A stretch of 64,000 nucleotides of DNA from NCBI GenBank assembly GCA_019414025.1, contig DXMU01000046.1:62001-126000 (forward strand), read 5' to 3'. Within the stretch, counting starts at the first letter, position 1. Each line of letters starts with the position of its first letter. A program made the position numbers and the translations under genes. This DNA is from Collinsella sp. GTDB taxonomy: Bacteria; Actinomycetota; Coriobacteriia; Coriobacteriales; Coriobacteriaceae. The notes beneath the pieces were generated by a model. That model was given only the letters and a program-made list of their open reading frames with translations. It searched no databases and was not told the origin of the DNA. Below, in pieces: positions 45,251 to 53,832 of this stretch.

Positions 45251-47428
45251 CTAGGGGAGGAGCTTCATGGCGGCGTCGTGGGCGGCGTGCTCGTAGGTGT
45301 CGTCGAGGGGCTTGAGCGGCAGCAGGGCTGTGGCCTGCGCATCGCCGCGGCGCTCGAGGGCGTGGGTAATGAGCCAGTCGGCAAGCTCGGGGTTCTTGGG
45401 CAGTGCCGGTCCGTGTAGATACGTGCCGATGACGCCCTTGTAGATCAGGCCCTCAAAGCCATCGTCGCCGTTGTTGCCGGTGCCCGCGACGACGGACGTT
45501 CCGAGCGGCATCGCCTCTGCGTCGAGCAGGGTGCGGCCGCCGTGGTTCTCGAATCCCACAAAGGGCTCGGGCGCCAGGTCGGTCTTGACGGCGACATTGC
45601 CGATCAGGCGGTCGGAGCCGCGCACAGTCTCGGCGGCAATGACGCCCAGACCCTCAATGCGATCCTCGCCCATATAGTACGAACGGCCGAGCAGCTGATA
45701 GCTGCCACAGATGGCAAGCAGTGTGCCGCCAACCTCAACATAGGCCGCGACCTTGTCTTTTTGGGCGAGCAACTCGTGTGCCACGGCTAGCTGGTCGCGG
45801 TCGGAGCCGCCGCCCATCATGACGATATCGGCATCGGCCAAATCAAGCGTCTCGCCCATGCGGACCTCGTCCACGCGCACGGGAATGCCACGCCAGGCGC
45901 AGCGGCGCTCGAGCGCGATAACATTGCCGCCGTCACCGTAGAGGTTAAGGGCATCGGGATACAGGTAGACGATGCGCAGGGGACGCGAAAGCTCGACCGG
46001 CGCGATGCCGACAGGAAGAGCGCTGCCGTCGGCACGGACTACGGCGCGGGCAGCAACCGTGGCTGCATCGGCACCCTTCAGCCCGTCGAGTTCTTTGACC
46101 AGCGGCGGGAAGGCCGTGTAGTTGGCGACGGCGTAGAAGGTGTCATCGGCGGCCTCGTCTGCCACGGCACCGATCGCCTGCGCGATGTCCGAGATAATCG
46201 CGGCATCGATGCCGGCGTACTTGAGGCGTACCTGCATGTCGTGCGCACGCGTGCCTCCGGCAAAGGCGACAAGACCCGGCGTGTCGGCGATGCGCTCGAA
46301 GTCGACATCGTAGATCCACGAGACATCGTGGCCGTCGGCATCGTTATCGTTTAGGAAGAAGGCGCAGAGCCTGCCACCTGCCGTTTTAATGGACTGGATC
46401 TGGCGATCGAAGCCCACGGGATTCTTGGCCAGGTTGGCCTCGACGGTGCGGCCGGCAATATCCCAGCGGCCCATGCGTCCGCCGGCGGGCACGTAGGCAT
46501 TAAGCGTGGGCTGCAGGTGCGCCGCGTCCACGCCCAGCTCGTGCGCCGCAAAGAAGGCGGCGGCGACGTTATAGACCATGTACAGGCCGTTGTAGCGCGT
46601 GGCGATGTGCACGGCGGGCGCGTTGGCCTCAGGTCCAAAGGCCAGGTCAAAGCCGTAGCCGTCGCAGCCGAGCTCAACGCCCGTCACGCGGCGGAGCAGC
46701 GCGGGGCGACCCCAGCCGCACGAAGGGCAATGATAGGCGCCCAGCTGTCCGTACTGCACATAGTCGTATTCCAACGGGGCGTTGCACTGCGAGCAAAAAC
46801 GCGAGTCGCTAATGCGGTCGGACTCGGTGCCCGTGGCGCCGTCGATGCCAAAGGCGATGCTTGCATTGGGAACGCGCGCGGCGATTGCGGCACAAAGCGG
46901 GTCGTCTGCGTTGTAAATGAGCGTCGTTGCCGGAGAGAGCTCCAACGCATGGGCGATGACGTCTTGGGTATGGTCGATCTCGCCGTAGCGGTCTAGCTGG
47001 TCGCGGAACAGGTTGAGCAGCACAAAGTACGTCGGTTTGAGCTTGGGCAGAACGCGTACGGTGTAGAGCTCGTCGCACTCAAAAACGCCCACGCGCTTGC
47101 CGCTGGCCGTTCGCTTAAGGTTGCCGCGCGCCTCGAGCAACGCGCCCACCACGCCCGGCTCCATGTTGTTGCCAGCACGGTTGCACACCACGGTGGCGCC
47201 GCTGGCGGCAACGGCGTCGGCGATGAGGTTGGAGGTGGTGGTCTTGCCATTAGTACCGGTAATCACCACGCTGCGGTCGACAAGGCCGGCGAGGTCGCTC
47301 AGCAACTCGGGGTCGATCTTCATGGCGATGCGGCCGGGGAGTACGCCGCCCTGGCGCTTAAGGATAGAGCGCAGCCCCCAGCGGGCGATATCGCTCGAGG
47401 TGCAGGCGAGAGATGAGCGGAAGTTCAT
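45251..47428 (-). CDS. murT-gatD: Fused MurT-GatD lipid II isoglutaminyl synthase
   Basis: This 725-residue protein joins two enzymes usually encoded separately. Residues 1 to about 470 are MurT, a Mur-ligase relative: ATP loop GTNGKTT (58-64), a Cys4 ribbon with Cys212, Cys215, Cys234 and Cys237, and the C-terminal ligase part. Residues about 484-725 are the glutaminase GatD: LYPDALNLYGDGGN, nucleophile Cys574 in AICGSYQLLG and His672 in YLHGPALPKNP. The pair amidates the D-glutamate of lipid II to D-isoglutamine, using glutamine. The linker (about 465-483) is short. No frameshift is visible, and the start MNFRSSLACTSSDIARWGL fits MurT. Confidence 0.92.
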   Translation of the reverse strand: MNFRSSLACTSSDIARWGLRSILKRQGGVLPGRIAMKIDPELLSDLAGLVDRSVVITGTNGKTTTSNLIADAVAASGATVVCNRAGNNMEPGVVGALLEARGNLKRTASGKRVGVFECDELYTVRVLPKLKPTYFVLLNLFRDQLDRYGEIDHTQDVIAHALELSPATTLIYNADDPLCAAIAARVPNASIAFGIDGATGTESDRISDSRFCSQCNAPLEYDYVQYGQLGAYHCPSCGWGRPALLRRVTGVELGCDGYGFDLAFGPEANAPAVHIATRYNGLYMVYNVAAAFFAAHELGVDAAHLQPTLNAYVPAGGRMGRWDIAGRTVEANLAKNPVGFDRQIQSIKTAGGRLCAFFLNDNDADGHDVSWIYDVDFERIADTPGLVAFAGGTRAHDMQVRLKYAGIDAAIISDIAQAIGAVADEAADDTFYAVANYTAFPPLVKELDGLKGADAATVAARAVVRADGSALPVGIAPVELSRPLRIVYLYPDALNLYGDGGNVIALERRCAWRGIPVRVDEVRMGETLDLADADIVMMGGGSDRDQLAVAHELLAQKDKVAAYVEVGGTLLAICGSYQLLGRSYYMGEDRIEGLGVIAAETVRGSDRLIGNVAVKTDLAPEPFVGFENHGGRTLLDAEAMPLGTSVVAGTGNNGDDGFEGLIYKGVIGTYLHGPALPKNPELADWLITHALERRGDAQATALLPLKPLDDTYEHAAHDAAMKLLP

Positions 47429-47473
47429 GAAGTCGTTCCTAACGTGAATGACATGGTCGGGGCGATCGCGTCG

Positions 47474-48517
47474 CTAAAAGCCGTAGCGGCGCGCAAATTC
47501 CTGGGCAAGCTGCGACACGTCTTCGCAGGCATTGGCCCAGGGGGCAAAGTCTGGAGTGTCCGAGATGATGCCGTCCGCTTCCCAAACGGCCTGGTGCGAA
47601 AGATCCCAGGGATCGCGTGGCTCGGGCCGGCAGGGAAGGTACGGTGTCTGGTACATGGGATTCAGCAAGAAGAACGCGCCGCCCTCGCAGCGGTTAGCGA
47701 ACTCACGCAGCGCACGCGTCGCCGGGCGCATCTTGTTCGTTTTGAACAGCAAGATCGTGCGGGCGAGCAGGTACCAAGGAGAGTTCTCGAGTGCATCGGC
47801 TCCCATCTGCTCCTCGAGCTGGTGGGCCAGGGCAAAAAAGCCGTCCTGGTCTTCTAGGCGGGCGAGGGCGAGCAGCACGGTGCCGGCGGCCCGGGTGGGA
47901 TAGCCTTCCGCCTTAAGAACGCGGCGAGCATAGTTGGCGGCGGCGCGGTAACGAGCGCTCGCCATGCACAGCTGCGAGATGGCCTCGAGTGTGTGAAGCC
48001 ACCCGATAAGAGCCGGCTCGCTCACGGTAAGGTCTGCTGCGGTGACACCGTCGGCCAAAACATTATTGGCCCAGTAGTGCGGGGCTTCCATGTCGAACCC
48101 GGGCACGCTTTGCTGCAGGTAATCGGCCGTGGTCGCCTCGAGCTTCATCAGGTCGCCCAGGCAGGCGTCAACGGGCGTGTCGGCCAGGATGATGGCGAGC
48201 AGCTGCGCGTCGAGGACATGCGCATCGATGCGGACGATCTTGAGCAGCTCGTCGCGCATGTCGTCGAACAGGCGGTTGCGCGTCTGCTCAAACTCCTCGT
48301 CGCTGCCCATGTCCTCGATGCGATGGAGCTCGTCGAGCAGGTGGCGATGAACGCCGGCATAGGACAGCAGTGCCTGGGCATGCTCGGCCTGCGCATACTT
48401 TTGAGGATTCGCGCTAATGTCGTTATGGACAAGCTCGCGTGCTGCATCGGTGAGCTCGGGGTGCGACGCCAGATAGGTGCGCTCCAGGTAGGCGGGGATG
48501 TAGACGCTCGGATCCAT
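47474..48517 (-). CDS. Hypothetical helical-repeat protein (second of pair)
   Basis: The 347-residue soluble protein is mostly alpha-helical, with Ala/Leu-rich stretches such as ARYRAAANYARRVLKAEGYP and AAGTVLLALARLED that look like tetratricopeptide-type repeats. No catalytic motif or signal peptide is seen. Its start overlaps the stop of the upstream gene in TAATG, so the two are translated together. It lies 45 bp before murT-gatD on the same strand and may be co-transcribed with it. I do not recognise a family. Confidence 0.7.
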   Translation of the reverse strand: MDPSVYIPAYLERTYLASHPELTDAARELVHNDISANPQKYAQAEHAQALLSYAGVHRHLLDELHRIEDMGSDEEFEQTRNRLFDDMRDELLKIVRIDAHVLDAQLLAIILADTPVDACLGDLMKLEATTADYLQQSVPGFDMEAPHYWANNVLADGVTAADLTVSEPALIGWLHTLEAISQLCMASARYRAAANYARRVLKAEGYPTRAAGTVLLALARLEDQDGFFALAHQLEEQMGADALENSPWYLLARTILLFKTNKMRPATRALREFANRCEGGAFFLLNPMYQTPYLPCRPEPRDPWDLSHQAVWEADGIISDTPDFAPWANACEDVSQLAQEFARRYGF

Positions 48518-49593
48518 TAGAGGTCCCCTCCCTTAAATGGAAGCCCCTGCTCGGCCGCGCGCAGGATGCGCTCGTCGATCTGGGAGCGCACGATGTCGTT
48601 GGTGGCGATCCAGGCGGCAAAGCTGGCGTTGTCGGGGGCGCCCAGGCCCTCCTGCAGTACCGGCGTCGCCTCGGACAGCGCAAGGACAAGCTCGTCGGTG
48701 GAGCCTGCACCCACGTTGACGCGGGCATAGACGCCATCGGGAAACTCGGTTTGGAAGTAGAGCGCCTCGGCTGCGTGCGGACACGAGCGCGCAAGGATGC
48801 GCAAGTAGTGCTCGGCGCCCTCGTAATCCAGCTCGCGCCAAGCAGCGCTCATCAGCGCGATGAGCGTCCATGGGTCCAAGTCACGCTCCGCATCTTTGGG
48901 GCGGCGGCGCAGCGGGGTATTCGCGAGGTACGGCACGGAGTGAGCGGAGCGAAAGCGCTTGAGCTCCTCGGCGGGGTATTCGAGTTTTGCCATGGCGAGC
49001 ATCGCGGTGTGGCGGACACCAGCGGGGTCGTTGGGCGCAAAGTCCAAGCTGCGATTTGCGGCTTCGAGCGACATGCGATAGCGGCCGCTAATGAGGGCGC
49101 GCGATGCCAAGGCGGCAAGCCAGCGCAGATAGGGGCGGCGCGTGAGGTCGCCAGCGGCCTCGCGCTCGTAGGGGTCCTGAGCCGAGGCGATCTTGAGCGC
49201 CAGGTCATGCTCGACTTCATCGCACTTGGACACCAGGTACTGTACGTATTCCTCGTTGGATTCGGCGGTGAGCGCCGTCAGCATGCGCTGGGCATCCCAG
49301 TTGGTCGGATCGAGCGCGGCTGCCTCGCGGAGCATGTTCTCGGCTGCGGCTTCTTCTTGCTCTGCCTGGGCGTCGTCGGGGATAAAGGGGATGCGGTAGT
49401 CGACAGCCTCGACCACCTTGGCAATGAGGTGCCCGGCGCGGTCGCGGTCGTGCACGATGAGCGGTGCAGGGTTGCGGGTGAATTGTTCCATCAGACGCTC
49501 TACGGCGGCACCGTCGGTGAGCGGGATATTGTCGCGGCGCAAGGCCTCAAGAACGAGGCGATGGCAATCCTCTTGAATGGGATCGAATGCCAT
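48517..49593 (-). CDS. Hypothetical helical-repeat protein (first of pair)
   Basis: The 358-residue soluble protein has TPR-like helical segments (for example LISGRYRMSLEAANRSLDFA and ELDYEGAEHYLRILARSCPH) and an acidic linker (DDAQAEQEEAAAEN). ATG 49593 has AAAGGAGG four bases before it, a strong ribosome site; the ORF start at 49623 is rejected. It and the next gene resemble each other in style and may be an old duplication. The pair could be scaffold proteins; no function is proposed. Confidence 0.7.
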   Translation of the reverse strand: MAFDPIQEDCHRLVLEALRRDNIPLTDGAAVERLMEQFTRNPAPLIVHDRDRAGHLIAKVVEAVDYRIPFIPDDAQAEQEEAAAENMLREAAALDPTNWDAQRMLTALTAESNEEYVQYLVSKCDEVEHDLALKIASAQDPYEREAAGDLTRRPYLRWLAALASRALISGRYRMSLEAANRSLDFAPNDPAGVRHTAMLAMAKLEYPAEELKRFRSAHSVPYLANTPLRRRPKDAERDLDPWTLIALMSAAWRELDYEGAEHYLRILARSCPHAAEALYFQTEFPDGVYARVNVGAGSTDELVLALSEATPVLQEGLGAPDNASFAAWIATNDIVRSQIDERILRAAEQGLPFKGGDL

Positions 49594-50093
49594 GGGGCCT
49601 CCTTTGCTGCGGTTAGGGTTCAAATGTCTCTATATAAGGTTCTAGTTTACCCGCATGTGGCACACCGGGGGTGCCGCACTTGGACTTGCACCTTTGCACC
49701 ACGAAGACGGATGTCGCACAAATGTCGGCACCTTGGACGACCGAGTGGTATCACGGTGCCGCAAACGGTCGATTTTTGGCGGCGAACGGGGCACATTTTG
49801 GAGGAGCACCGTCCTGCCCGGGATATGTGGTCAACCTTGATAAAACGTTTGCCCAGCTTGGGAGTATGAATGCCCCACAAGGGTCTTCAGGGATAGAAAA
49901 AACGTTTCATCATTGTCGGCTTTAGGTGAATAACTGACCAACCAGAACGGTAGAATAGTGTTTGTCTGAGCGTTGAGACGTTTAGACATCGCGCATTGTC
50001 ATCGCCGGCAACGCGCAAAACGGTCCTAACGGAGCCAATCGGGTGCTCCGTTATATACGCAAGTCTAAGAGGGGCTTGTTTAGGAGGCACAGT
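49594..50093. other. Regulatory region upstream of the iron alcohol dehydrogenase
   Basis: The 500-bp spacer between divergent genes has three AAACGTTT-type boxes (49843, 49900, 49976), a -10-like TAGAAT at 49951-49956 and the ribosome site AGGAGG at 50082-50087. GGTGCCGCA occurs twice (49671, 49757). No gene is seen. Confidence 0.5.
49843..49983. promoter_or_regulatory. Three AAACGTTT-type operator candidates
   Basis: AAACGTTT is at 49843-49850 and 49900-49907, and AGACGTTT at 49976-49983. The first two are perfect 8-bp palindromes, similar to the core of many LacI-family operators. They lie 110-250 bp before the dehydrogenase start. Confidence 0.4.
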
Positions 50094-51317
50094 ATGGGAC
50101 GTTTTACCAATCCTCGCGATCTGTACTTTGGTGAGGGCGCTCGCCACGAGGTGAAGAACCTCAAGGGCAAGAAGGCCATCATCGTTTCTGGCGGCAGCTC
50201 TATGCGCCGCGGCGGGTTCCTGCAGGACGTCGAGAACGACCTTAAGGAAGGCGGTTTCGAGGTCAAGCTGTTCGAGGGCGTCGAGTCCGACCCGTCCATC
50301 GAGACGGTCATGAAGGGCGCCGAGGCCATGCGCGAGTTCGAGCCCGACTGGATTATCGCCATCGGCGGCGGCTCGCCCATCGATGCCGCTAAGGCCATGT
50401 GGGTCTTCTACGAGTATCCCGAGGAGTCCTTCGATAACATCATCCAGCCGTTCAGCTTCCCCGAGCTGCGTCAGAAGGCTCATTTCTGCGCCATCTCCTC
50501 TACCTCCGGCACCGCTACCGAGGTCACCGCGTTCTCCGTCATTACCGACTACGCCAAGGGCATCAAGTACCCGCTGGCCGACTTCAACATCACCCCTGAT
50601 GTCGCCATCGTCGACCCCGAGCTCACCTACACCATGCCCGCCAAGCTGTGCGCCCACACCGGCATGGATGCTCTGACCCACTGCATGGAGGCCTACGTTT
50701 CCACCTGCGCCTCTATGTTCACCGACGCCAACGCCCTGCACGGCATCCGCGAGATCGTCGAGTGGCTGCCCAAGTCCTATGCTGGCGACCATGAGGCCCG
50801 TCAGCACATGCACGAGGCTCAGTGCATCGCCGGTATCGCCTTCTCCTCGGGCCTGCTCGGCATCGTTCACTCCATGGCTCACAAGACCGGTGCTGCCTTC
50901 GAGAACGGCCACATCATCCACGGTGCCGCTAACGCCATGTACCTGGGCAAGGTAATCCAGTGGAACTCCAAGGACCCGCGTGCTGCTGAGCGTTACGCTT
51001 ACGTGGCCAAGGAGATCCTGCACCTTCCCGGCGAGACCAACGAGGAGCTCATCGCTGCGCTCGTCCAGAAGATTCGCGATCTCAACGACCAGCTCAACAT
51101 TCCGCAGTCCATCAAGGATTACGCGAATGGTGGCGTGAAGGTCGACGCCGAGAACCCGCAGATGGTTTCCGAGGAGGAGTTCCTCGCCAAGCTGCCCGAG
51201 ATCGCTGCGAACGCCGAGACCGACGCCTGCACGCCCGAGAACCCGCGTGAGACCAAGGCTGCCGACTTCGAGAAGATCCTCAAGGCCTGCTACTACGACA
51301 CCGACATCGATTTCTAA
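50094..51317 (+). CDS. Iron-containing alcohol dehydrogenase
   Basis: The 407-residue enzyme belongs to the group III (FucO/butanol dehydrogenase) family. GGGSPIDAAKAM (from residue 91) binds NAD(P). The iron ligands are Asp192 and His196 in GMDALTHCMEAY, His259 in HSMAHKTGA and His273 in ENGHIIHG. It would interconvert aldehydes and alcohols, for example as an electron sink in fermentation. AGGAGG at 50082-50087 sets the start. A terminator follows, so it is its own unit. Confidence 0.93.
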   Translation: MGRFTNPRDLYFGEGARHEVKNLKGKKAIIVSGGSSMRRGGFLQDVENDLKEGGFEVKLFEGVESDPSIETVMKGAEAMREFEPDWIIAIGGGSPIDAAKAMWVFYEYPEESFDNIIQPFSFPELRQKAHFCAISSTSGTATEVTAFSVITDYAKGIKYPLADFNITPDVAIVDPELTYTMPAKLCAHTGMDALTHCMEAYVSTCASMFTDANALHGIREIVEWLPKSYAGDHEARQHMHEAQCIAGIAFSSGLLGIVHSMAHKTGAAFENGHIIHGAANAMYLGKVIQWNSKDPRAAERYAYVAKEILHLPGETNEELIAALVQKIRDLNDQLNIPQSIKDYANGGVKVDAENPQMVSEEEFLAKLPEIAANAETDACTPENPRETKAADFEKILKACYYDTDIDF

Positions 51318-51338
51318 TCGACTCTTGTTATCGTAACG

Positions 51339-51378
51339 AGGGGCTCCGCACGTATCTGTACGGAGCCCCTTTCTTTTT
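51339..51378 (+). terminator. Terminator after the iron alcohol dehydrogenase
   Basis: AGGGGCTCCG and CGGAGCCCCT form a 10-bp stem, followed by TTCTTTTTTC. Confidence 0.92.
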
Positions 51379-51400
51379 TCTTTTAGAGAATGGGATAGTT

Positions 51401-52501
51401 ATGGCTGCAATTTTCAATAGCCCCAGCAAGTACATCCAGGGTCCGGACGAGCTCGCCAAGCTCGGCTCCTATGTCGAGCCGCTCGGCGCTAAGGCCCTCG
51501 TCATCGTGACGCCTTCGGGCAAGAAGCGCGTCGGTGCCAAGATCGAGGGCGGTTTTGCCGAGGCTAAGGCCGAGCTGCTGTTTGAGGACTTTAACGGCGA
51601 GTGCTCCAAGGGTGAGGTCGATCGCCTGGTCGCGCTCGCTCGCGACAACGGTTGCGACATCATCGTCGGCGTCGGTGGCGGCAAGATCCTCGACACCGCG
51701 AAGGCCGTCGCCTATTACCTGGAGTCCCCGGTTATCATTTGCCCCACCATTGCTTCGACCGATGCCCCGTGTTCGGCGCTTTCGGTGCTCTACACCGACG
51801 ATGGCCAGTTCGATAAATATCTCTTCCTTAAGGCAAACCCCAACATTGTCCTGATGGATACGACGGTTATCGCGGCGAGCCCGGTGCGCCTGACGGTTTC
51901 CGGTATGGGCGATGCGCTCGCAACCTACTTTGAGGCCCAGGCGACGCATGATGCCGACGGTGGCACCTGCGCTGGCGGCAAGGGCGGCATGGCCGGTCTG
52001 GCGCTCGCCAAGCTTTGCTACGAGACGCTTATGGCCGATGGCGTCAAGGCCAAGGTCGCGCTGGAGAAGGGTGCGCTCACGCCTGCAGTCGAGCATATCA
52101 TCGAGGCCAATACGCTGCTTTCGGGCATTGGCTTTGAGAGCTCGGGCCTTGCTGCTGCTCATGCCATCCACAATGGCCTGACGATGCTGCCCGAGTGCCA
52201 CGGCATGTATCACGGCGAGAAGGTCGCCTTTGGCACCATCGTCCAGCTGGTACTCGAGGATGCTCCGACTGAGAAACTCGAGGAAGTCCTGGGCTTCTGC
52301 ATTGAGCTGGGCCTGCCGGTCACGATGAAGGAGCTTGGCGTTGCCGAGGTTACGCGCGAGCAGGCCATGGTCGTTGCCGAGGCCGCTTGCGCGCCCGAGG
52401 ACACCATGTGCAACATGCCGTTTGAGGTGACGCCCGAGATGGTCGCAAACGCCATCCTGGGTGCCGACGCGCTGGGCCACTACTATCTCATGGATGAGTA
52501 A
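51401..52501 (+). CDS. gldA: Glycerol dehydrogenase-family enzyme
   Basis: The 366-residue protein has the GldA metal set: Asp171 (GMGDALATYFEA), His254 (AAAHAIHNG) and His271 (GMYHGEKVAFG), and the NAD-binding VGVGGGKILDTAKAVA. Family members oxidise glycerol to dihydroxyacetone using zinc. Substrate is inferred from family only. The ribosome site before ATG 51401 is poor. A terminator and a hairpin repeat lie between it and a second copy of the same family. Confidence 0.9.
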   Translation: MAAIFNSPSKYIQGPDELAKLGSYVEPLGAKALVIVTPSGKKRVGAKIEGGFAEAKAELLFEDFNGECSKGEVDRLVALARDNGCDIIVGVGGGKILDTAKAVAYYLESPVIICPTIASTDAPCSALSVLYTDDGQFDKYLFLKANPNIVLMDTTVIAASPVRLTVSGMGDALATYFEAQATHDADGGTCAGGKGGMAGLALAKLCYETLMADGVKAKVALEKGALTPAVEHIIEANTLLSGIGFESSGLAAAHAIHNGLTMLPECHGMYHGEKVAFGTIVQLVLEDAPTEKLEEVLGFCIELGLPVTMKELGVAEVTREQAMVVAEAACAPEDTMCNMPFEVTPEMVANAILGADALGHYYLMDE

Positions 52502-52513
52502 ATCAAGCTAAGG

Positions 52514-52548
52514 AAGGGGCAAAGCCAACAGATGGCTTTGCCCCTTTT
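52514..52548 (+). terminator. Terminator between the two GldA-family genes
   Basis: AAGGGGCAAAGCCA pairs perfectly with TGGCTTTGCCCCTT over 14 bp around ACAGA, then TTGC. Confidence 0.8.
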
Positions 52549-52552
52549 GCTA

Positions 52553-52583
52553 TGGTGCAAAGGGGTCAGGTTACTTTGCACCA
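52553..52583. repeat. Hairpin repeat, variable-arm family (TGGTGCAAAG arms)
   Basis: TGGTGCAAAG (52553-52562) and CTTTGCACCA (52574-52583) enclose GGGTCAGGTTA. The centre belongs to the family; the arms are yet another paired sequence. Confidence 0.7.
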
Positions 52584-52613
52584 ATCGTTGTTTGATGAAG
52601 GGCGGATTCTCGT

Positions 52614-53681
52614 ATGGCGCTTCCTATGGTTTATGGCGGTCCCGGCCGGTATGTTCAGGGGCCGGGCGAACTTTCGCGTCAGGGCAGGTATTTGTCATGG
52701 TTGGGCTGCGCTGCCTATGTCTTGTTTGACCAGGGCACCGAGGATCGGCTGTGCAGGCAGATCGTCGATGGATTTCTGGATGAAGAACTAAGCGAGCCGT
52801 TCTTTAAAATTTACAACGGTCCGTGTACGGAAGATGCCGTTGTCGAAATGGCCAAGGAAGCGCGGGCCGAGTATTGCGACATGGTAGTCGGTATCGGTGG
52901 TGGCAAGATGCTCGATATCGCTAAGGCCGTTGCGTTTTATGCTGAGCTGCCGTTGTGTGTATGCCCCACGGCGGCTTCGATGGACGGTCCGTGCAGCGCG
53001 ATTTCGGTGCTGTATCACGAGGATGGGTCGTTCGATCGCTATCTGATGCTCGAGAAGAATCCGGACCTGGTCGTGGTCGATACCAACGTGGTCGCGGCGG
53101 CCCCACTGCGTATGACGGTCGCTGGTATGGGCGATGCGCTGGCAACGTACTTCGAGGCGCGTTCGTGCGCCGCGGCGAGAGGTGCGAACGAGCACGGTGG
53201 CGCGCCGGGGCACTTGGCACTGGTCGCGGCACGTGCCTGCTACGACACGCTTATGGAATGCGGCGTCGCTGCCAAGCGCGATCTAAAAAAGGGCCGTACA
53301 TCGCCAGCGGTTGAGCGCCTGATCGAGTGCAATATTTTGCTCTCGGGTGTCGGCTTTGAGAGTGGCGGCCTAGCGCTCGCCCATGCTATCGCTAACGGGT
53401 TGACGATTCTGCCCGAGTGCAAGGCCATGCACGGCGAGGCCGTAGCGTTTGGCCTGGTGGTGCAGCTGCGCCTGGAACGTGCGCCCGAGCTTGATCAGGT
53501 GCTCGAGTTTTGCCAGCGCGTTGGTCTGCCGACGACGCTCGAGGAGCTGGGCCTTGGCGAGATTTCCGATGCCGATCTGCAGGGTGTTGCAAATGCGGTC
53601 TTTAGAAACGAGCGCAACATGGCCAACGAGCAGGCCAAGGTGACCAAACAAAAGCTCGTGCAGCTCATGTGCGAGGCATAG
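52614..53681 (+). CDS. Glycerol dehydrogenase-family enzyme, diverged paralogue
   Basis: The 355-residue protein is a paralogue of the preceding one, aligned along most of its length: IGGGKMLDIAKAVAFYAE, CPTAASMDGPCSAISVLY and GMGDALATYFEA. The three metal ligands are retained as Asp174, His257 and His273, so it is probably active. The N-terminal half is less conserved. It probably arose by tandem duplication and then specialised for another small polyol or keto compound. GAAGGG upstream supports ATG 52614. Confidence 0.87.
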   Translation: MALPMVYGGPGRYVQGPGELSRQGRYLSWLGCAAYVLFDQGTEDRLCRQIVDGFLDEELSEPFFKIYNGPCTEDAVVEMAKEARAEYCDMVVGIGGGKMLDIAKAVAFYAELPLCVCPTAASMDGPCSAISVLYHEDGSFDRYLMLEKNPDLVVVDTNVVAAAPLRMTVAGMGDALATYFEARSCAAARGANEHGGAPGHLALVAARACYDTLMECGVAAKRDLKKGRTSPAVERLIECNILLSGVGFESGGLALAHAIANGLTILPECKAMHGEAVAFGLVVQLRLERAPELDQVLEFCQRVGLPTTLEELGLGEISDADLQGVANAVFRNERNMANEQAKVTKQKLVQLMCEA

Positions 53682-53832
53682 TTTGGTGCTTGATTGACCT
53701 TGTGCAATCGAGGCGGCGATAGGCCATGGGCTATTTGCCGCAAAGGTGCTCCGCGTGTAATTTGCTCGAGGCACGGGCCGATGGCGTATCATTATTTCTT
53801 GCTTGTTTGCACTGCTCAGGGAGGGGCCGCGC

